From Cepaea nemoralis (lineage: Eukaryota; Mollusca; Gastropoda; Stylommatophora; Helicidae), in NCBI GenBank assembly GCA_014155875.1, contig JACEFZ010028293.1:97501-161500 (forward strand): 64,000 bases of DNA. Direction: 5' to 3'. The notes under the pieces are model-generated. The model was not told the DNA's origin, made no database searches, and saw only the letters and a program-made list of their open reading frames with translations. This document shows, piece by piece, positions 10,336 through 21,203 of this stretch (positions are counted from its first letter, which is position 1; each line of letters starts with the position of its first letter). The position numbers were made by a program, and so were the translations under genes.

Positions 10336-10379
10336 TGGCTTGGACGAAAGAGCCAAGCTAATACACTCATCCACGGCTC

Positions 10380-11540
10380 TAGACTAAGTTTACAAATAGT
10401 GAAGTAGTGAATTTAATTTGTGTCAGTGACGGTTGACGTGTGCAGAACTAGGACAAGTTGCTAACTAAACTGATGCCTATCGTGACGAAATAATGCTTAT
10501 TTGTGTTTAGTAAAATATTATATACTTAAATCATGTGTTCTTCAAAGTTGTAAGTATTGATATTATTATTTTCTTTTATTTATTCATGTAATTATTTATT
10601 TATTGATGAATAACTATCAAATATGATTCATGGCGGAGCGATACACAGCCAGCAACATTATCGATTTTTGCAAGCTAAAAATAGCGCTGCGCCTCTGACG
10701 TGTTACGATTGACAACCAGTTGTTCTACGCCATTGGTATTCAGCATCTGAATGTTTACAAATCGTTAAGCTGCTGCCCGCCTGAATCAGTGCTTTATATT
10801 ACCTATTATTTGTTTATTTGAGTTAGTAATTGAATATATTTGCTTATTTAAACAATATTAATATATTTTCATTTATTTCAAAGCATTTATTGAATTTTTT
10901 TTTCGTACTTTTTCTTGTGTTTACCGTCACGATGGCACTACTTTTTGGCCATGCAAATTAGACTTGGTCTGCACAACACTTACATAGATTAAACTAGGTT
11001 AGTGACGAAAGGCATAAAAAGTTAGAACGAAGACAGGACATTGACAATTTAATATTAAGTAAACTATATTCTGTTTTGTTCGTGGGCATGTCATTGTAAT
11101 TGTACCAAATTGTCGAATAATATGTCGTTTGCTAGTTGTTAATTGTTGCTGCTCTGTAAACCAGGGTGAACAACAGCTGATTAGAAGATTGGTGTGTATG
11201 CCGAAGTGCCAAACAGGTGACCTATTTAGAAAACTCGTGTCTATACCGAAGTGCCAAACAAGGTGACCCGTGTTACCGGAGTGTGTTCCTCATTCTCGGG
11301 AACATTAAGTTGAGTATACTCAATATATTTGGCATGCAATGCGATTAATAGTGCATCTCTTTTTCAGCTTGTGATGCATTAGCATACTTTTGTGCTCTGT
11401 TTTTTCAGGATTAAATTTTTCAGGTTATAAACAAACGATACAAATTGTAGTTTCCAGATATTAAAAAACTTAACATATCAAAGATAAATAAGTGAATAAA
11501 GAGGTCAGTGTAGGTCAACGCTGGCTAATTACCTAACATC
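10380..11540 (+). other. Element 1 5' leader, non-coding
   Basis: About 1.16 kb of AT-rich sequence without a supported frame. GCCGAAGTGCCAAACA and ACCGAAGTGCCAAACA recur about 42 bp apart near 11,199-11,257. Packaging signals would be expected here but cannot be identified by eye. Confidence 0.6.
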
Positions 11541-12779
11541 ATGGCTACTTTAGCTGATTTCGTAAAATCAGGCAAAGAAATGCAATACACAGGTAAAGAG
11601 CTAGAAGAATATGCTGATAAGAAATTTAAAGAAGCAAAGGATGCAGAAAGAGATGAACGCGCACGAGAAAGACAACACCAGATAGAACTAGCTGAGATAA
11701 CAAAACAAAAAGAATTAGAAATTAAACAAAAATAATTAGAAATTAAACAGAAGGAATTAGATTTAAAGCAAAAGCAATTAGATCAAGAGAAAGAAATAAA
11801 GCAGAAGCAATTAGATCAGGAGAAAGAATTAAAGCAAAAAGAGATAGATGAAATGGCAAGAGTTAAGGAAAAACAAATTCAAGTAGAATCAGAGACACAG
11901 TTAAAGATGAAAGGTATGGATGTAGACTCACACGCAGAGATCTCTGCCACTAAACTAAAAAGTCAACAAGAAGAAAATAAGTTCAACAAATACAAAAATG
12001 TTATCAAACCATATTGTAAAGAAGATTCCATATCAGCCTGGACAGAAAATGTCGAGTATCAATTTAAATATCACCAAGTTCCAATAGAGATGTGGGCTAT
12101 GATTTATATGAAGAACCTGAGTGGTGAGCCCCTTAAAGTGATAGAATCAATACCAACAGATCTTAGATCTAACTATCAGTACATCCATGATAGGATAATG
12201 CAACACTTTTTACTTGATGTCCCAGGGTATCAGGTTCAGTTCTCAAATTTAAAACCTAAACCTAATGAGACTTTCATTGATTACGTCTCAAATGTTCAGA
12301 GTGTACTAAATAGGTGGCTGAAAGCAGCTAACATAGGAAAAGACTTTGACAGACTTAAAAAGTTAATAGCCATGGATAAAGTCATATCCACTATACCATC
12401 TCCTTTTGCTAAATTTCTACAGCAGTCAGACATTGAGAACATAGAGCAGCTCGAAAAGAAAGGGTCGGCATATTTTTCTTCTAACAGAGATATTTTTAAA
12501 ACCTCAAATGACTCTGAAGTAGTTTCTTTTGTGAAAGACCAACCTAAAAATTATCAGAGTAAGAGAAAACCCTTTCAGAAAATCGACAAGAAAGATAGGA
12601 AAGTGTCAAAATGTATTTACTGTCAACTTTTGCATGACACTTATTCTATGTGTGACAAATCGCCAAATTATCCGGCGCATCTTGAAAATATTATTAAGAA
12701 GCAACAAAACAAAAGATCTGCATACAGGCGTGCAGTCAAATGCTTCTTTTGTTCCAGCTACGGCCATTATTCCAAATAA
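11541..12779 (+). pseudogene. gag: Element 1 gag (capsid/nucleocapsid) with one nonsense codon
   Basis: A single frame starts at ATG 11,541 (MATLADFVKSGKEMQ) and runs to 12,779, broken by TAA at 11,733-11,735. The first ~130 residues are a charged coiled coil built on repeated KQKQLDQEKE-type units. The middle resembles the helical, SCAN-like capsid region of Ty3/gypsy gags (from WAMIYMKNLSGEPLK through ETFIDYVSNVQ). Near the end are a non-standard knuckle (CIYCQLLHDTYSMC) and the start of a CCHC box (CFFCSSYGH). The last Cys of that box is in another frame, so a one-base slip near 12,775 in an A run ends gag early. Gag would form the particle and bind element RNA. The nonsense codon lies in the repetitive coiled coil, where a single base change suffices. 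Confidence 0.85.
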
Positions 12780-13284
12780 GTGCCTGGGCCGCCAACGTAT
12801 GAAAGCACACAATGCTATTTTGATTGATACATCTTCTGATAGTGGTAGTGAGACTGAGTGTGAGGTTGAAAATGATTTACCTGTTAATCAATCTGAAGAT
12901 GTGTGCTGTGTAAACGATATATTAAGTTTTGACAGTTGTGAACGATGTCACCAATTTCATGCAGACGGAAAATTAGAATGTGGACATACAGTTCCGTTCT
13001 CAACTGAGAATGTAAATGCAGCATTAGCCTCCAGAGGCAATTTGATGTTCCACAATGCAATGGTCAACGATAGACCATGCCAATGTTTGCTGGACAGCGG
13101 CAGCACCCTTATTGGTCTTAGAAAGGAACTGGTGAGTCCAGATGACTATACAGGTGACTCTGTCAAATGCCGAACCTTTTCGGGTAACATTGAAATTTAC
13201 CCTTTGGCCAAAGCCCGTATTAACACTCCTTTCCTTTCTGGTACCTTACTTGTGCAATACTTGACAACCCTTGTACTGATTTAA
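12772..13284 (+). pseudogene. Element 1 protease region
   Basis: In the frame +1 relative to gag, an acidic linker is followed by QCLLDSGSTLIGL, an aspartic protease active site with Asp at 13,093-13,095, and then the IEIYPLAKARI stretch. The conserved C-terminal protease strand (DLILG) is in a different frame, so a one-base loss near 13,259 breaks the protein. The protease would cleave Gag-Pol during particle maturation. A frame change between gag and pol can be programmed in such elements, but here it interrupts the CCHC box, which favours a mutation or an assembly error. Confidence 0.8.
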
Positions 13285-13863
13285 TTTTGGGTTGCTTACC
13301 CCAACTAAAACAATGTACTAGCGATGAAATAGCTGCATGGGAAAGATTAAATGCAGCTAACGCAACAACCAGAGCAGACACTGTAAAACATCAAGACACA
13401 CTACAAGATGAGAGACTACTGTTGCTTTCTCCAACTGGCACAAATGATACCAACAGACAGAAATTTATAGAACAGCAGAAAGCTGATCCTAGTGTGTCTC
13501 CATATTTAAAATTATTGAAAGAAAGAGCCAAAGTGACCAAACACGCATCATGGTTCTTTAGGCTTACTAATGGCATTCTTACTAGATATTATACAACTGG
13601 TAACCATGAGATTCAGCAAACGGTGTTACCTGTACAACACCGCCTTACTGTGCTAAGATTGCACATGAGTCACCGTTGCTGGTCACCTTGCATACGACAA
13701 AACCAGGGCCAGAATTCAGGCTCATTTTTATTGGCCAGGTTTTTGCAATGATATAAAATTATTTTGTCGTTCTTGTAATGTCTGTCAACAATTAGTACGG
13801 AAGGGTAAACATCCTACAGCTGAAGTACAACCTTCTGCACTGGCTTCTAGGCCATTTGAGAGT
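13245..13863 (+). pseudogene. Element 1 integrase N-terminal (HHCC) region, core missing
   Basis: After the protease end, the frame ending at 13,751 has the lead-in typical of integrase (KFIEQQKADPSVSPYL, then GILTRYYTTGN). A frame break near 13,673 separates the His part (LRLHMSH) from GHLAYDKTRARI and FYWPGF. The CNVC pair (CxxC) lies at 13,774-13,785 in the frame that continues into the RT ORF. In Ty3/gypsy integrases the DDE catalytic core begins about 25 residues after this CxxC. Here the sequence passes directly into the C-terminal region of the next entry. Integrase would insert the cDNA, and without the core it cannot catalyse strand transfer. Confidence 0.82.
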
Positions 13864-15732
13864 ATGGCCAACAAAGGTGCGAAAACAAGTGATCTTGAAC
13901 CAGATCAAGACATACTTTTGTTACTTCCAGACAAACGAAATTTATTATTGACCTCATGGCAAGGGCCATTCAAGGTGGTACGTAAAATTTCAGATGTTGA
14001 CTATGAAATATCAATAAACGGACACTTAAAGATATTCCATGTCAACATGCTGAAACCTTACTTTTCACGACAAGAGACAGAAGTAAAGACAGACGAACAC
14101 AGTGCACCCATATCTAGTGATCAGACGACAGACGTACACAACGCAACTACACTAGTTAGCGAGACTGGCAGATCCGACAATATCCATACACCTAGTGAGC
14201 TTACAGAATACGCACTTAGCACCACCACCGTACTGAATCAGGTAGACGATGACGGAATGGAACTACCTGTTCCCATTGTAGACAAGACTGCGACAATGGA
14301 TAGCATACAGATAGAACAGGGACTAACAGACAGTCAACGACGACAATTAGTACAATTAGTGACAGAGTATAAAGACATATTTTCTGACATTCCAGGTAGG
14401 ACGGACAGAATCGAGCACTCCATTCTTCTTTCGGACTCTAAGCCTATTAAATGCAGGCCGTACTCTATCCCACTCAGCTATAGAGAAAATCTAAATAAGG
14501 AAATTCTTAATTTAGAGGCTAGTGGGATCATCCAGAAATCTACATCTGAGTACTCCTTTCCAATCGTCCTAGTTAAGAAAAAAGACTCCACAATTCGTCT
14601 GTGTGTGGACTATCGAAAGCTCAACAACGTCACTAAGATCGACGCAGAACCAATTCCTTCCTGCGAAGATCTTATCCTTGACATGTCCACCTCCAAAATC
14701 TTTTCTAAATTAGACCTTACTAAGGGATATTGGCAGGTCCCTAAGCAGACTCAATCCATTCATCTTACTGCTTTTTCAACTCCTTTAGGACTTTACGAGT
14801 GGCGTTTTCTTCCTTTCGGACTTCGAAATCCTCCTGCCACTTTCGTACGCTTAACTAGAGATCTACTGCATGGAGTGACGAATACAGTGACTTATATAGA
14901 TGATATATGTGTGCATACTGATGACTGGACAACACACTTACTGAAAATAAGACATGTCTTTGATAGGTTGCGACTCTTCGGTCTCACTGTCAAACCGAGC
15001 AAAGTTGAATTGGGCCTAAAAGAAATTGACTTTTTGGGTCATGTCATTTCACAAGGTCAACTTAAGACTGACAATAGAATTATTACAAAAATTATGAACC
15101 TGACCATGCCTACCACAAAGAAGCCGGTCAGAAGCCTTTTAGGGTTAGTAAATTACTATAGCAAATTCATACCAAATTTAGCGGAAATTACAAGTGTATT
15201 TTCCAATGTGTTAAAAGCATCTGTAAAATTAAATGTCAAAGATGCATTATTAATTTCTGCATTGTCAAAATTGAAAATCCTGTTTAGTAATGTACCAATC
15301 CTCCGCTTGCCTACTCCTAGGCTCGTTTATTATCTTAGGACAGATGCCAGCAGAATCTCCATCGCTGCAGTACTAGGCCAATTTTATGAGGGCATCTTCC
15401 ACCCGATTTGCTACGTGAGCCGTAAGATCACACCTGCTGAGTCCAGATATTCCATATCAGAGTTGGAAGCCCTAAGCGTCATCTATGCGGTGAGGAAGCT
15501 CCATCCATTTCTAGCGGGTGTTCACTTCATTGTCCAGACTGACAACTCCCCAATCACGGTCATACAAAGTGGTGTGCATCGGAATGACCGTATATACAGG
15601 TGGTCGCTAATCCTTCAAAACTATACTTTTAGTATAGAGCATATTAAGGGTAAGGACAACATTCTGGCTGATACCCTTAGTCGACCATCTGAGGTAGAAA
15701 TACAAGAGATTCCACATAAGAGTGTAGAGTAA
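13864..15732 (+). CDS. pol: Element 1 pol: integrase GPF/Y domain, reverse transcriptase, RNase H
   Basis: This 622-residue open frame continues upstream in frame past the CxxC pair near 13,680, so the ATG at 13,864 is only the first Met. Residues 1-70 are an integrase C-terminal GPF/Y region (SWQGPFKVV, then FHVNMLKPY). A spacer of about 80 residues follows. RT spans about 150-345: LCVDYRKLN, catalytic Asp284 in KLDLTKGYWQV, FGLRNPPATF and YIDDI (Asp346/347). RNase H spans about 485-610: Asp494 in TDAS, Glu in SELEAL, Asp560 in QTDNS and ILADTLSR. All RT and RNase H catalytic residues are present, so cDNA synthesis could still work. Stop TAA is at 15,730. No integrase core follows RNase H. 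Confidence 0.92.
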   Translation: MANKGAKTSDLEPDQDILLLLPDKRNLLLTSWQGPFKVVRKISDVDYEISINGHLKIFHVNMLKPYFSRQETEVKTDEHSAPISSDQTTDVHNATTLVSETGRSDNIHTPSELTEYALSTTTVLNQVDDDGMELPVPIVDKTATMDSIQIEQGLTDSQRRQLVQLVTEYKDIFSDIPGRTDRIEHSILLSDSKPIKCRPYSIPLSYRENLNKEILNLEASGIIQKSTSEYSFPIVLVKKKDSTIRLCVDYRKLNNVTKIDAEPIPSCEDLILDMSTSKIFSKLDLTKGYWQVPKQTQSIHLTAFSTPLGLYEWRFLPFGLRNPPATFVRLTRDLLHGVTNTVTYIDDICVHTDDWTTHLLKIRHVFDRLRLFGLTVKPSKVELGLKEIDFLGHVISQGQLKTDNRIITKIMNLTMPTTKKPVRSLLGLVNYYSKFIPNLAEITSVFSNVLKASVKLNVKDALLISALSKLKILFSNVPILRLPTPRLVYYLRTDASRISIAAVLGQFYEGIFHPICYVSRKITPAESRYSISELEALSVIYAVRKLHPFLAGVHFIVQTDNSPITVIQSGVHRNDRIYRWSLILQNYTFSIEHIKGKDNILADTLSRPSEVEIQEIPHKSVE

Positions 15733-17929
15733 TAGAGTAGCAGTACATTAGAATATTCTATTTGAAATGTTTATACTAATACATAGATATTACGTGCTGA
15801 ACTATGTACTAAGAACAGTGAACTACCATGTGTCCGTAGACAGCAAAAGAAGAACTGTGCTCCGAAAAACAAATATATCACCGTGTGAACTGGAACAGCT
15901 CGTTATTTATTAAGCTCCATATGTGTTCCGTTGAATCATTTGTGTTAAGCAGAGAAAAACAGTGTCAGAACAGTGCGTAAATATAGACACGAAAATACTG
16001 ATCTACGACACAAGCGAACTCTACAGGTGCAATACCCATAGGACACAAGTATGACTGTGTAATGTATTTAAAATACCCAGGACAAGTGTAATTAGATAAT
16101 ATGCCAATGAAAGCAATTTCTGAACATTGGGGCAACAACTAACCTGGGGTATTTAAATACCATGTATATATATATACTTATTGTGATATGTATTATAACG
16201 TTTTAATATAGTGATAAATTATAGGTAGATTAGGTAACTATAATTTACATTTAGAGTTAGGAAAAAATATAGTTGTCATTTTTTTTAATAGTTTACATAA
16301 ATCATTATTTTACCAACTTACTTACCTTAAAAGTAGAATAGATAGTAGTTTAAATAGGAATAGTACCATTTAGTTTATTACATTCCACTTGGTTTCATTT
16401 CAGTTGATTTCATTACATCTTAATGAACCATTCCATTTAACAAACGTGATAAGGTAGTATTATCATTAGTTTACACCGTAATACGATAAAAATATTGTAC
16501 AATTAAACATACATCATTTACACCATTTAGATAAGAATATCATTCATATATTTTTTTTTTTGCATCTAAAACATTAGTTATAATTTTATTACATTTCAGA
16601 TTACCCATTTCAGAAAGGTACATAACTCATCTCACATCAATGCCATTTTAAATAATTAGATTACATCCCTTAAATTAGATAAATATTAAGAGTAATGCAA
16701 GCATATCTTAGGAGTAATGTGGCAAAATAGATTACAATAGGTAACACATTAAATACACATTTATAGAAGTAGTATTAGTATGTCAGTATTTAGAGTATTA
16801 TTACAGTAAAATATATTTGGTCATAATACCAGGGTACAAACCATCAACCCTTTCTCTTATATGTAAATATGTTGTATATACATGACTCGTGCAGCTCAAC
16901 TTTCTCAAACTGAGCCAAACTTGTACAGTGTCACTCCAAGGTTTTTAAATAATTGGGAGGGTGAAAGATGTGTGACAGAAGAGTGAAAATGAAAGATGTA
17001 TGACAGAAGTGTGAAAGTGAAAGATGTATGACAGAAGTGTGAAAGTGAGAGCGAATGTAAATTATACAGGAGAGAGTGAGATCGGTCAGCGGATGTTTCT
17101 GCCGCTCAACGCGACTTTTTATTTTTTGTCTGCGTCAAATGTTTACTTTCTTTGTTGAAAATGTGCTGTGATGAATGTGTTGTGTGTAGTTTAGTGTAGA
17201 TCTTAGAGAAAGTATTTTAAGTCCCATAAGACGGAAACGTAGTCACGAATTAGTGTTATACACTTGTTTGTGACCACATTCAACCGAATTATGGCACTTG
17301 AAAACTAACTTATATACACATGATAGTTAGATACACATGTTAGAAATTAGCTTATATTATTAATTACATCCAAACACGCAAACAACCAGAAAAACAAACA
17401 TATAAATTGCATACATATTTTGTAGATCAAAGGGAGATAACTCCGGGTCAGGGGACATAATAGACAACGAAACACTAACTTAACAGTGAAATATAACATT
17501 ACACACGGAAGCGAGATAGGTAAAGCCTGTCGCACACAGCTTGGGTAATGGTTGCTTAATATTATATGGGGGACATGAAGCAATTCATGTGTTGACCCTA
17601 AGAAAGTCAACTTTGTATGGGTAGTAAGTTAATTTACTATTGGAGGGCAGGTCTTATAAGACAACGGTCCTGTTCAGACATACCTCTAATTAATATAATA
17701 TTGCGATTGAGAATAGGGCTCACGCCAACCAGACAAGTTTGTGGCGATTGCCTGTAGCCAAGTAAAGTGATACTACATTGTGACATTAGTCAGTAGAAGT
17801 CTATGGGGTTACCCAAAGCCCGGTTATCTACAGCCTTTGACAAAATTAGAGACACTAATTTTTTAGAAACCCCTTGCGTCACAACCAATGAGTCAAAGTT
17901 GATGACGCAACACAGGAGGGGAGGGTGTG
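15733..17929 (+). other. Element 1 long AT-rich 3' region
   Basis: About 2.2 kb without a supported frame or envelope-like protein. 16,960-17,052 carries ~32-bp units (GAAAGATGTATGACAGAAGT) in about three copies. The length is unusual for a gypsy-type element and may be the remains of a lost frame or captured DNA. Confidence 0.7.
17914..17925 (+). other. Polypurine tract of element 1
   Basis: AGGAGGGGAGGG ends four bases before the 3' LTR, the expected site of plus-strand priming. Confidence 0.8.
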
Positions 17930-18441
17930 TGTCAAAGACTGGAACATAAGGGCAGGGTAGGTGATAGAATGGGGGACTATTAACTAGTTCTCTCATGAGA
18001 CACGGAGACGTTGACCAGATGGTTAGCACTCTGGTCACGACAGAATCACGCCTACGTGATAGCCACGATTGCCACTCAACAGAAGACAGCCAATGTAAGC
18101 GTGCCAGGTACAACGGCACGCAAAAAGCCGAAGGACACCTCAAGGTCCTTCCGCGTGCTGTGTAGCCACGCGAGTAAGAAAGTCAGACTGGGGACTGACT
18201 TTGTAGCGAGCACCTCGTTTAGTGTTGATAGGAGTTTTGTGTAACCAAATAGATAGAGTTTAGGAAACTAGTGATAGGCAATTCTGTGGCTTTGTGTGTG
18301 GTTGTGATAGCGACTGTTATAAACTTGTATAGAGCCAACGGCAATAAAATGTACCATTTATTTCCTCTCACACGACGTGCAAGTTTCTTGTATGGTGTGG
18401 GAGAAGTAATCTGATGATGCCTTACACATGGGTTGTTGACA
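17930..18441 (+). repeat. Element 1 3' LTR
   Basis: 512 bp, TGTCA...TGACA. Against the 5' LTR there are three substitutions (near 18,053, 18,307 and 18,323) plus the 12-bp gap. It is followed by the AATCA duplication at 18,442-18,446. Confidence 0.95.
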
Positions 18442-18640
18442 AATCATAATGTTGATTTATGTTCTCAGAATACCTGTTTGTAATGTCCTATCCTTGCCAC
18501 CGTAAATTTTTAATCCAGTGATTAATTATTGTCTTTTCTTCTGCGCTGGTGTTATTATTTTGTTCATTATTTGTTGTATCCATGTCAGTTACAAGTTGAT
18601 TTATGGTTCAGATCTTCTTCAGTCTATTCGACTCTCTCCC

Positions 18641-19010
18641 CCTCTCTCTCCCCTCTCTTTACCTCTCCTTGTCTCGTCCTCCCTCTCTCCCCATCTCCTT
18701 CTCCCCCATCTCCCTTTCTCCCCCATCTCCCTTTCTCTGTCTCCTCCTCTCCTTCCCTCTCCATCCTTCGCCCTCCCTCTCCCTTGCCTCCTCTCTCTCC
18801 CTTGCCTCCTCTCTCTCCCTTGCCTCCTCTCTCTCCCTTGCCTCCTCTCTCTCTCCCTTGCCTCCTCTCTCTCCCTTGCCTCCTCTCTCTCCCTTGCCTC
18901 CTCTCTCTCCCTTGCCTCCTCTCTCTCCCTTGCCTCCTCTCTTTCCCTCCCTCTCCTCTTTCGCATTTTCCCTCCCTCTCCCCCCTCTCTCTTTCTTTCT
19001 CTCTATTCTC
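18641..19010. repeat. CT-rich tract with 20-bp minisatellite
   Basis: 18,781-18,945 repeats CCTTGCCTCCTCTCTCTCCC with a mainly 20-bp period, and the flanks are irregular CT-rich DNA. Long open frames in all phases come from this composition. Confidence 0.93.
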
Positions 19011-19083
19011 TAAAGTTTTATGATACTTTCTCGCCATTTCTTTCCCTGTGATGATTATTCACGTCACTTCTTCACTCCTGTTA

Positions 19084-19085
<2 letters not shown>

Positions 19086-19117
<32 letters not shown>

Positions 19118-19153
19118 GTGCGTGCGTGCGTGCGTGCGCGTGTGTGTGTGTGT
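19086..19153. repeat. (GT)n(GC) microsatellite
   Basis: A GT run, then GTGC units, then GT again. The LINE begins within about 10-20 bp of its right edge. Confidence 0.95.
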
Positions 19154-19174
19154 TACTCTTAGACCACAAAGACC

Positions 19175-20299
19175 ACAAAAAAATTCAGGGATATCGAATT
19201 ATAACAATGCAGAATACAATAGGCAAGCTGCTGGAGAAAGTAATTGCCAGGAAACACAATATCAAGCCAGCTAGAGAAGCAAGGTTTTTTCCCACCTACC
19301 CTGGGTGGGTACCGTCCAAAAAGAGAAACCTGGACCAATGCAGCAGTTTTTGCCCATGATGTCTATGAAGGTTTCCACTCAGGCATTGAAACCTTTGCTA
19401 CAGCGATTGATCTTGAGGACGCATACAACAGAGTACCATTGGATTTTTTAATACTTCAGCTTCTTGAACTAAAAGTAAGTCCATTCCTCAGTTGGATCGC
19501 TGCAGCCCTCTTCCAACGGAAAGTAGTTTTTAGATGTGGCAGTTGGACTTCGGAACCAACAACAATATATCCTGGCCTACCACAGGGATCACCATTATCT
19601 CCGGTTCTGTTCAACGCCTACACAGTGAGAATCACAAGTGAGCAGATCACTGGACCTGGCAGGACATTGTCATACGCCGATGATGTTTTAGTGTTTCGTC
19701 AGGGTAAGGATAGAGAGCAGGTTGCTGTGGAACTACAAACCGAACTCAATCGCATAAGTACTTTGTGTGATGACGCTGGGGCAAAGGTCAACCCAACAAA
19801 AGCAACAATGACTTGGTTCTCGTTGAATAATCATATTGTCAACAATCCAACACCAACTGTAATGCTGTGTTCAGAGACGGTGGAAAGAACGCAGGCAATG
19901 AATTACCTGGGGATACGGTTTGATCGAAGCCTTGCTTATAATGAGCACATAGACCAGGTATTAACAAAGGTCAAGCGGGGTTTGGCTGCGATGCGGGTGA
20001 TGGCTGCAGCAAACGGTGAGCAGCGCCATCTATGTCTTCTGTACGAGGGGCTGGTCATGTCTGTTTTGGAGTATGCAATGGCAATCCTGACTCTCAGCCG
20101 TAAGCAGATAGAAAGGATAGAAAGGATACAGAATGAAGCTATGCGCATTATTCTTGGATGTACAAGAGATACAGCATGCAGGGCGATGCGCTACCTTCTT
20201 GATTTTCCAACCATTGAAGACAGAATACAAGTTGCAGAGCACGCGCCTACCTCAGAGTTAACGCAGACACACAACATCCACTGCATAGTGAGATTTTGA
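19175..20299 (+). pseudogene. LINE reverse transcriptase
   Basis: The main frame (19,244-20,299) holds the fingers/palm motifs of a non-LTR RT: LGGYRPKRETWTN, ATAIDLEDAYNRV (motif A Asp), GLPQGSPLSPVLFNAY and SYADDVLVF with the catalytic Asp pair at residues 146-147 of that frame, then MNYLGIRFD of the thumb region. The RT start (IGKLLEKVIARK, about 19,205-19,260) is in another frame, so there is a frame break near 19,265. A second break near 20,243 moves the reading frame into the one used by RNase H. The RT would copy element RNA at a nicked target. With two frame breaks and the stops downstream this copy is inactive. Confidence 0.9.
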
Positions 20300-21189
20300 A
20301 GGTGAATGGCAGCAGGTTAAAAAGAGGAAGGTCGTGGATGGGTCAAGCCGAAGACATTCTTCAACAGGTGTGTTCACTTGAGGACTTAGAACCTGGCGAG
20401 GAGTGGGTATAAGTGTCAACAGATCTCTGCACACCCTTTTCAGTTTGCATCCAACTAGATAGAAAATGCAGACAAGAAAATCCGGCTGCTGTGGAGGCTG
20501 AAGTACAAGCGTTGATTTTCGAGAATTCGCTAGACGGTGATGCTGTCATCTACACAGATGGGTCGGTCGTCCGACATGTGAGAAGCTCATGGGCCTTTAC
20601 GGCTCGGGCCGGAGGGAGAACTGTGAAGGAGGACTCTGGTGCTTTTGCTGAAACCACAAGTAGCCTGACTATGGAAGTCATGGCAGTAAGTAAAGCAATA
20701 ACATGGCTCGAGACACAGACATTCACTAGGGCATGTTTCCTTAGCGACTCAATGAACATGATCAAGAGGATAGAGGAGGGGTCGATCTGAAGAGAATGGT
20801 TGCTGCCTCTGGAGCGGTCTCGGCTGGCAAAGATTAGTTTCATCTTCGTGCCAGGGCATGCGGGAGTACAAGGAAATGAGCGGGCTGACAAGCTCGCAGG
20901 TGAGGCTACTGTGGAGGGTGGACGCGCCATGGACCAGGCTGACATTCTGAATGCTCTACGAGAAGTAAGACTTTTGCGTGAACCAAGTGATGACTGTGAA
21001 TCTACAACCATGGCCAGACTGCGAGAACAGCAAATTAAAAGAGGGGTGGCCAAACAAGAACACTACGCAGGAAGCCAAAGAAGATTGATAAACCAACACA
21101 GAACTGGCGTCGTTAGCCGCTACACGCTGCGGGATTTGCTGAGGAGGGGATCCGAGCACTTATGGACTGAATGGTTCGATGTGCAATGA
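20245..21189 (+). pseudogene. LINE RNase H and C-terminus, two nonsense codons
   Basis: One frame runs from the break near 20,243 to 21,189, interrupted by TAA at 20,410-20,412 and TGA at 20,788-20,790. RNase H catalytic motifs are complete apart from the stop: YTDGS, TMEVMAV, FLSDSMN, then PGHAGVQGNERADKLAG after the second stop. The RNase H would remove RNA from the cDNA hybrid. The C-terminus aligns with the two other LINE fragments (SRYTLRDLL, SEHLW), but a final frame change puts the last residues in the frame that reads into (CTAA)n, where the tail itself supplies TAA. RNase H with this arrangement points to the I/Ingi/R1-like side of the LINEs. Confidence 0.88.
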
Positions 21190-21203
21190 GGATGATCTGT
21201 CGA

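Larger units (their letters stand above)
10244..10379 (+). repeat. 68-bp tandem duplication containing the primer-binding site
   Basis: The block starting AAGATTAATGTGG occurs twice with a 68-bp offset and differs at one or two bases (CACCCACGG versus CATCCACGG). Each copy contains the primer-binding sequence. Confidence 0.93.
9716..18441 (+). mobile_element. Element 1: complete LTR retrotransposon, Ty3/gypsy-type RT, integrase before RT
   Basis: The 8,726-bp element is bounded by near-identical LTRs, TGTCA/TGACA inverted ends and a 5-bp AATCA duplication. Its order is LTR, duplicated primer site, gag, protease, integrase pieces, RT, RNase H, a 2.2-kb AT-rich 3' region, polypurine tract, LTR. 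Standard Ty3/gypsy elements carry integrase after RNase H. Integrase before RT is known from Gmr1-type elements. No envelope-like frame is seen. Three substitutions and one 12-bp gap separate the LTRs, so insertion is recent, yet the coding part has a nonsense codon, three frame breaks and no integrase core. Confidence 0.93.

Noticed and set aside
17347..17610. Envelope or antisense gene in the 3' part of element 1
   Set aside because: The 87-residue minus frame has no domain, signal or motif and lies in AT-rich DNA.
18518..19051. 177-residue Ser/Leu-rich frame and the Arg/Glu frame opposite
   Set aside because: Translations of the CT-rich 20-bp minisatellite on both strands.
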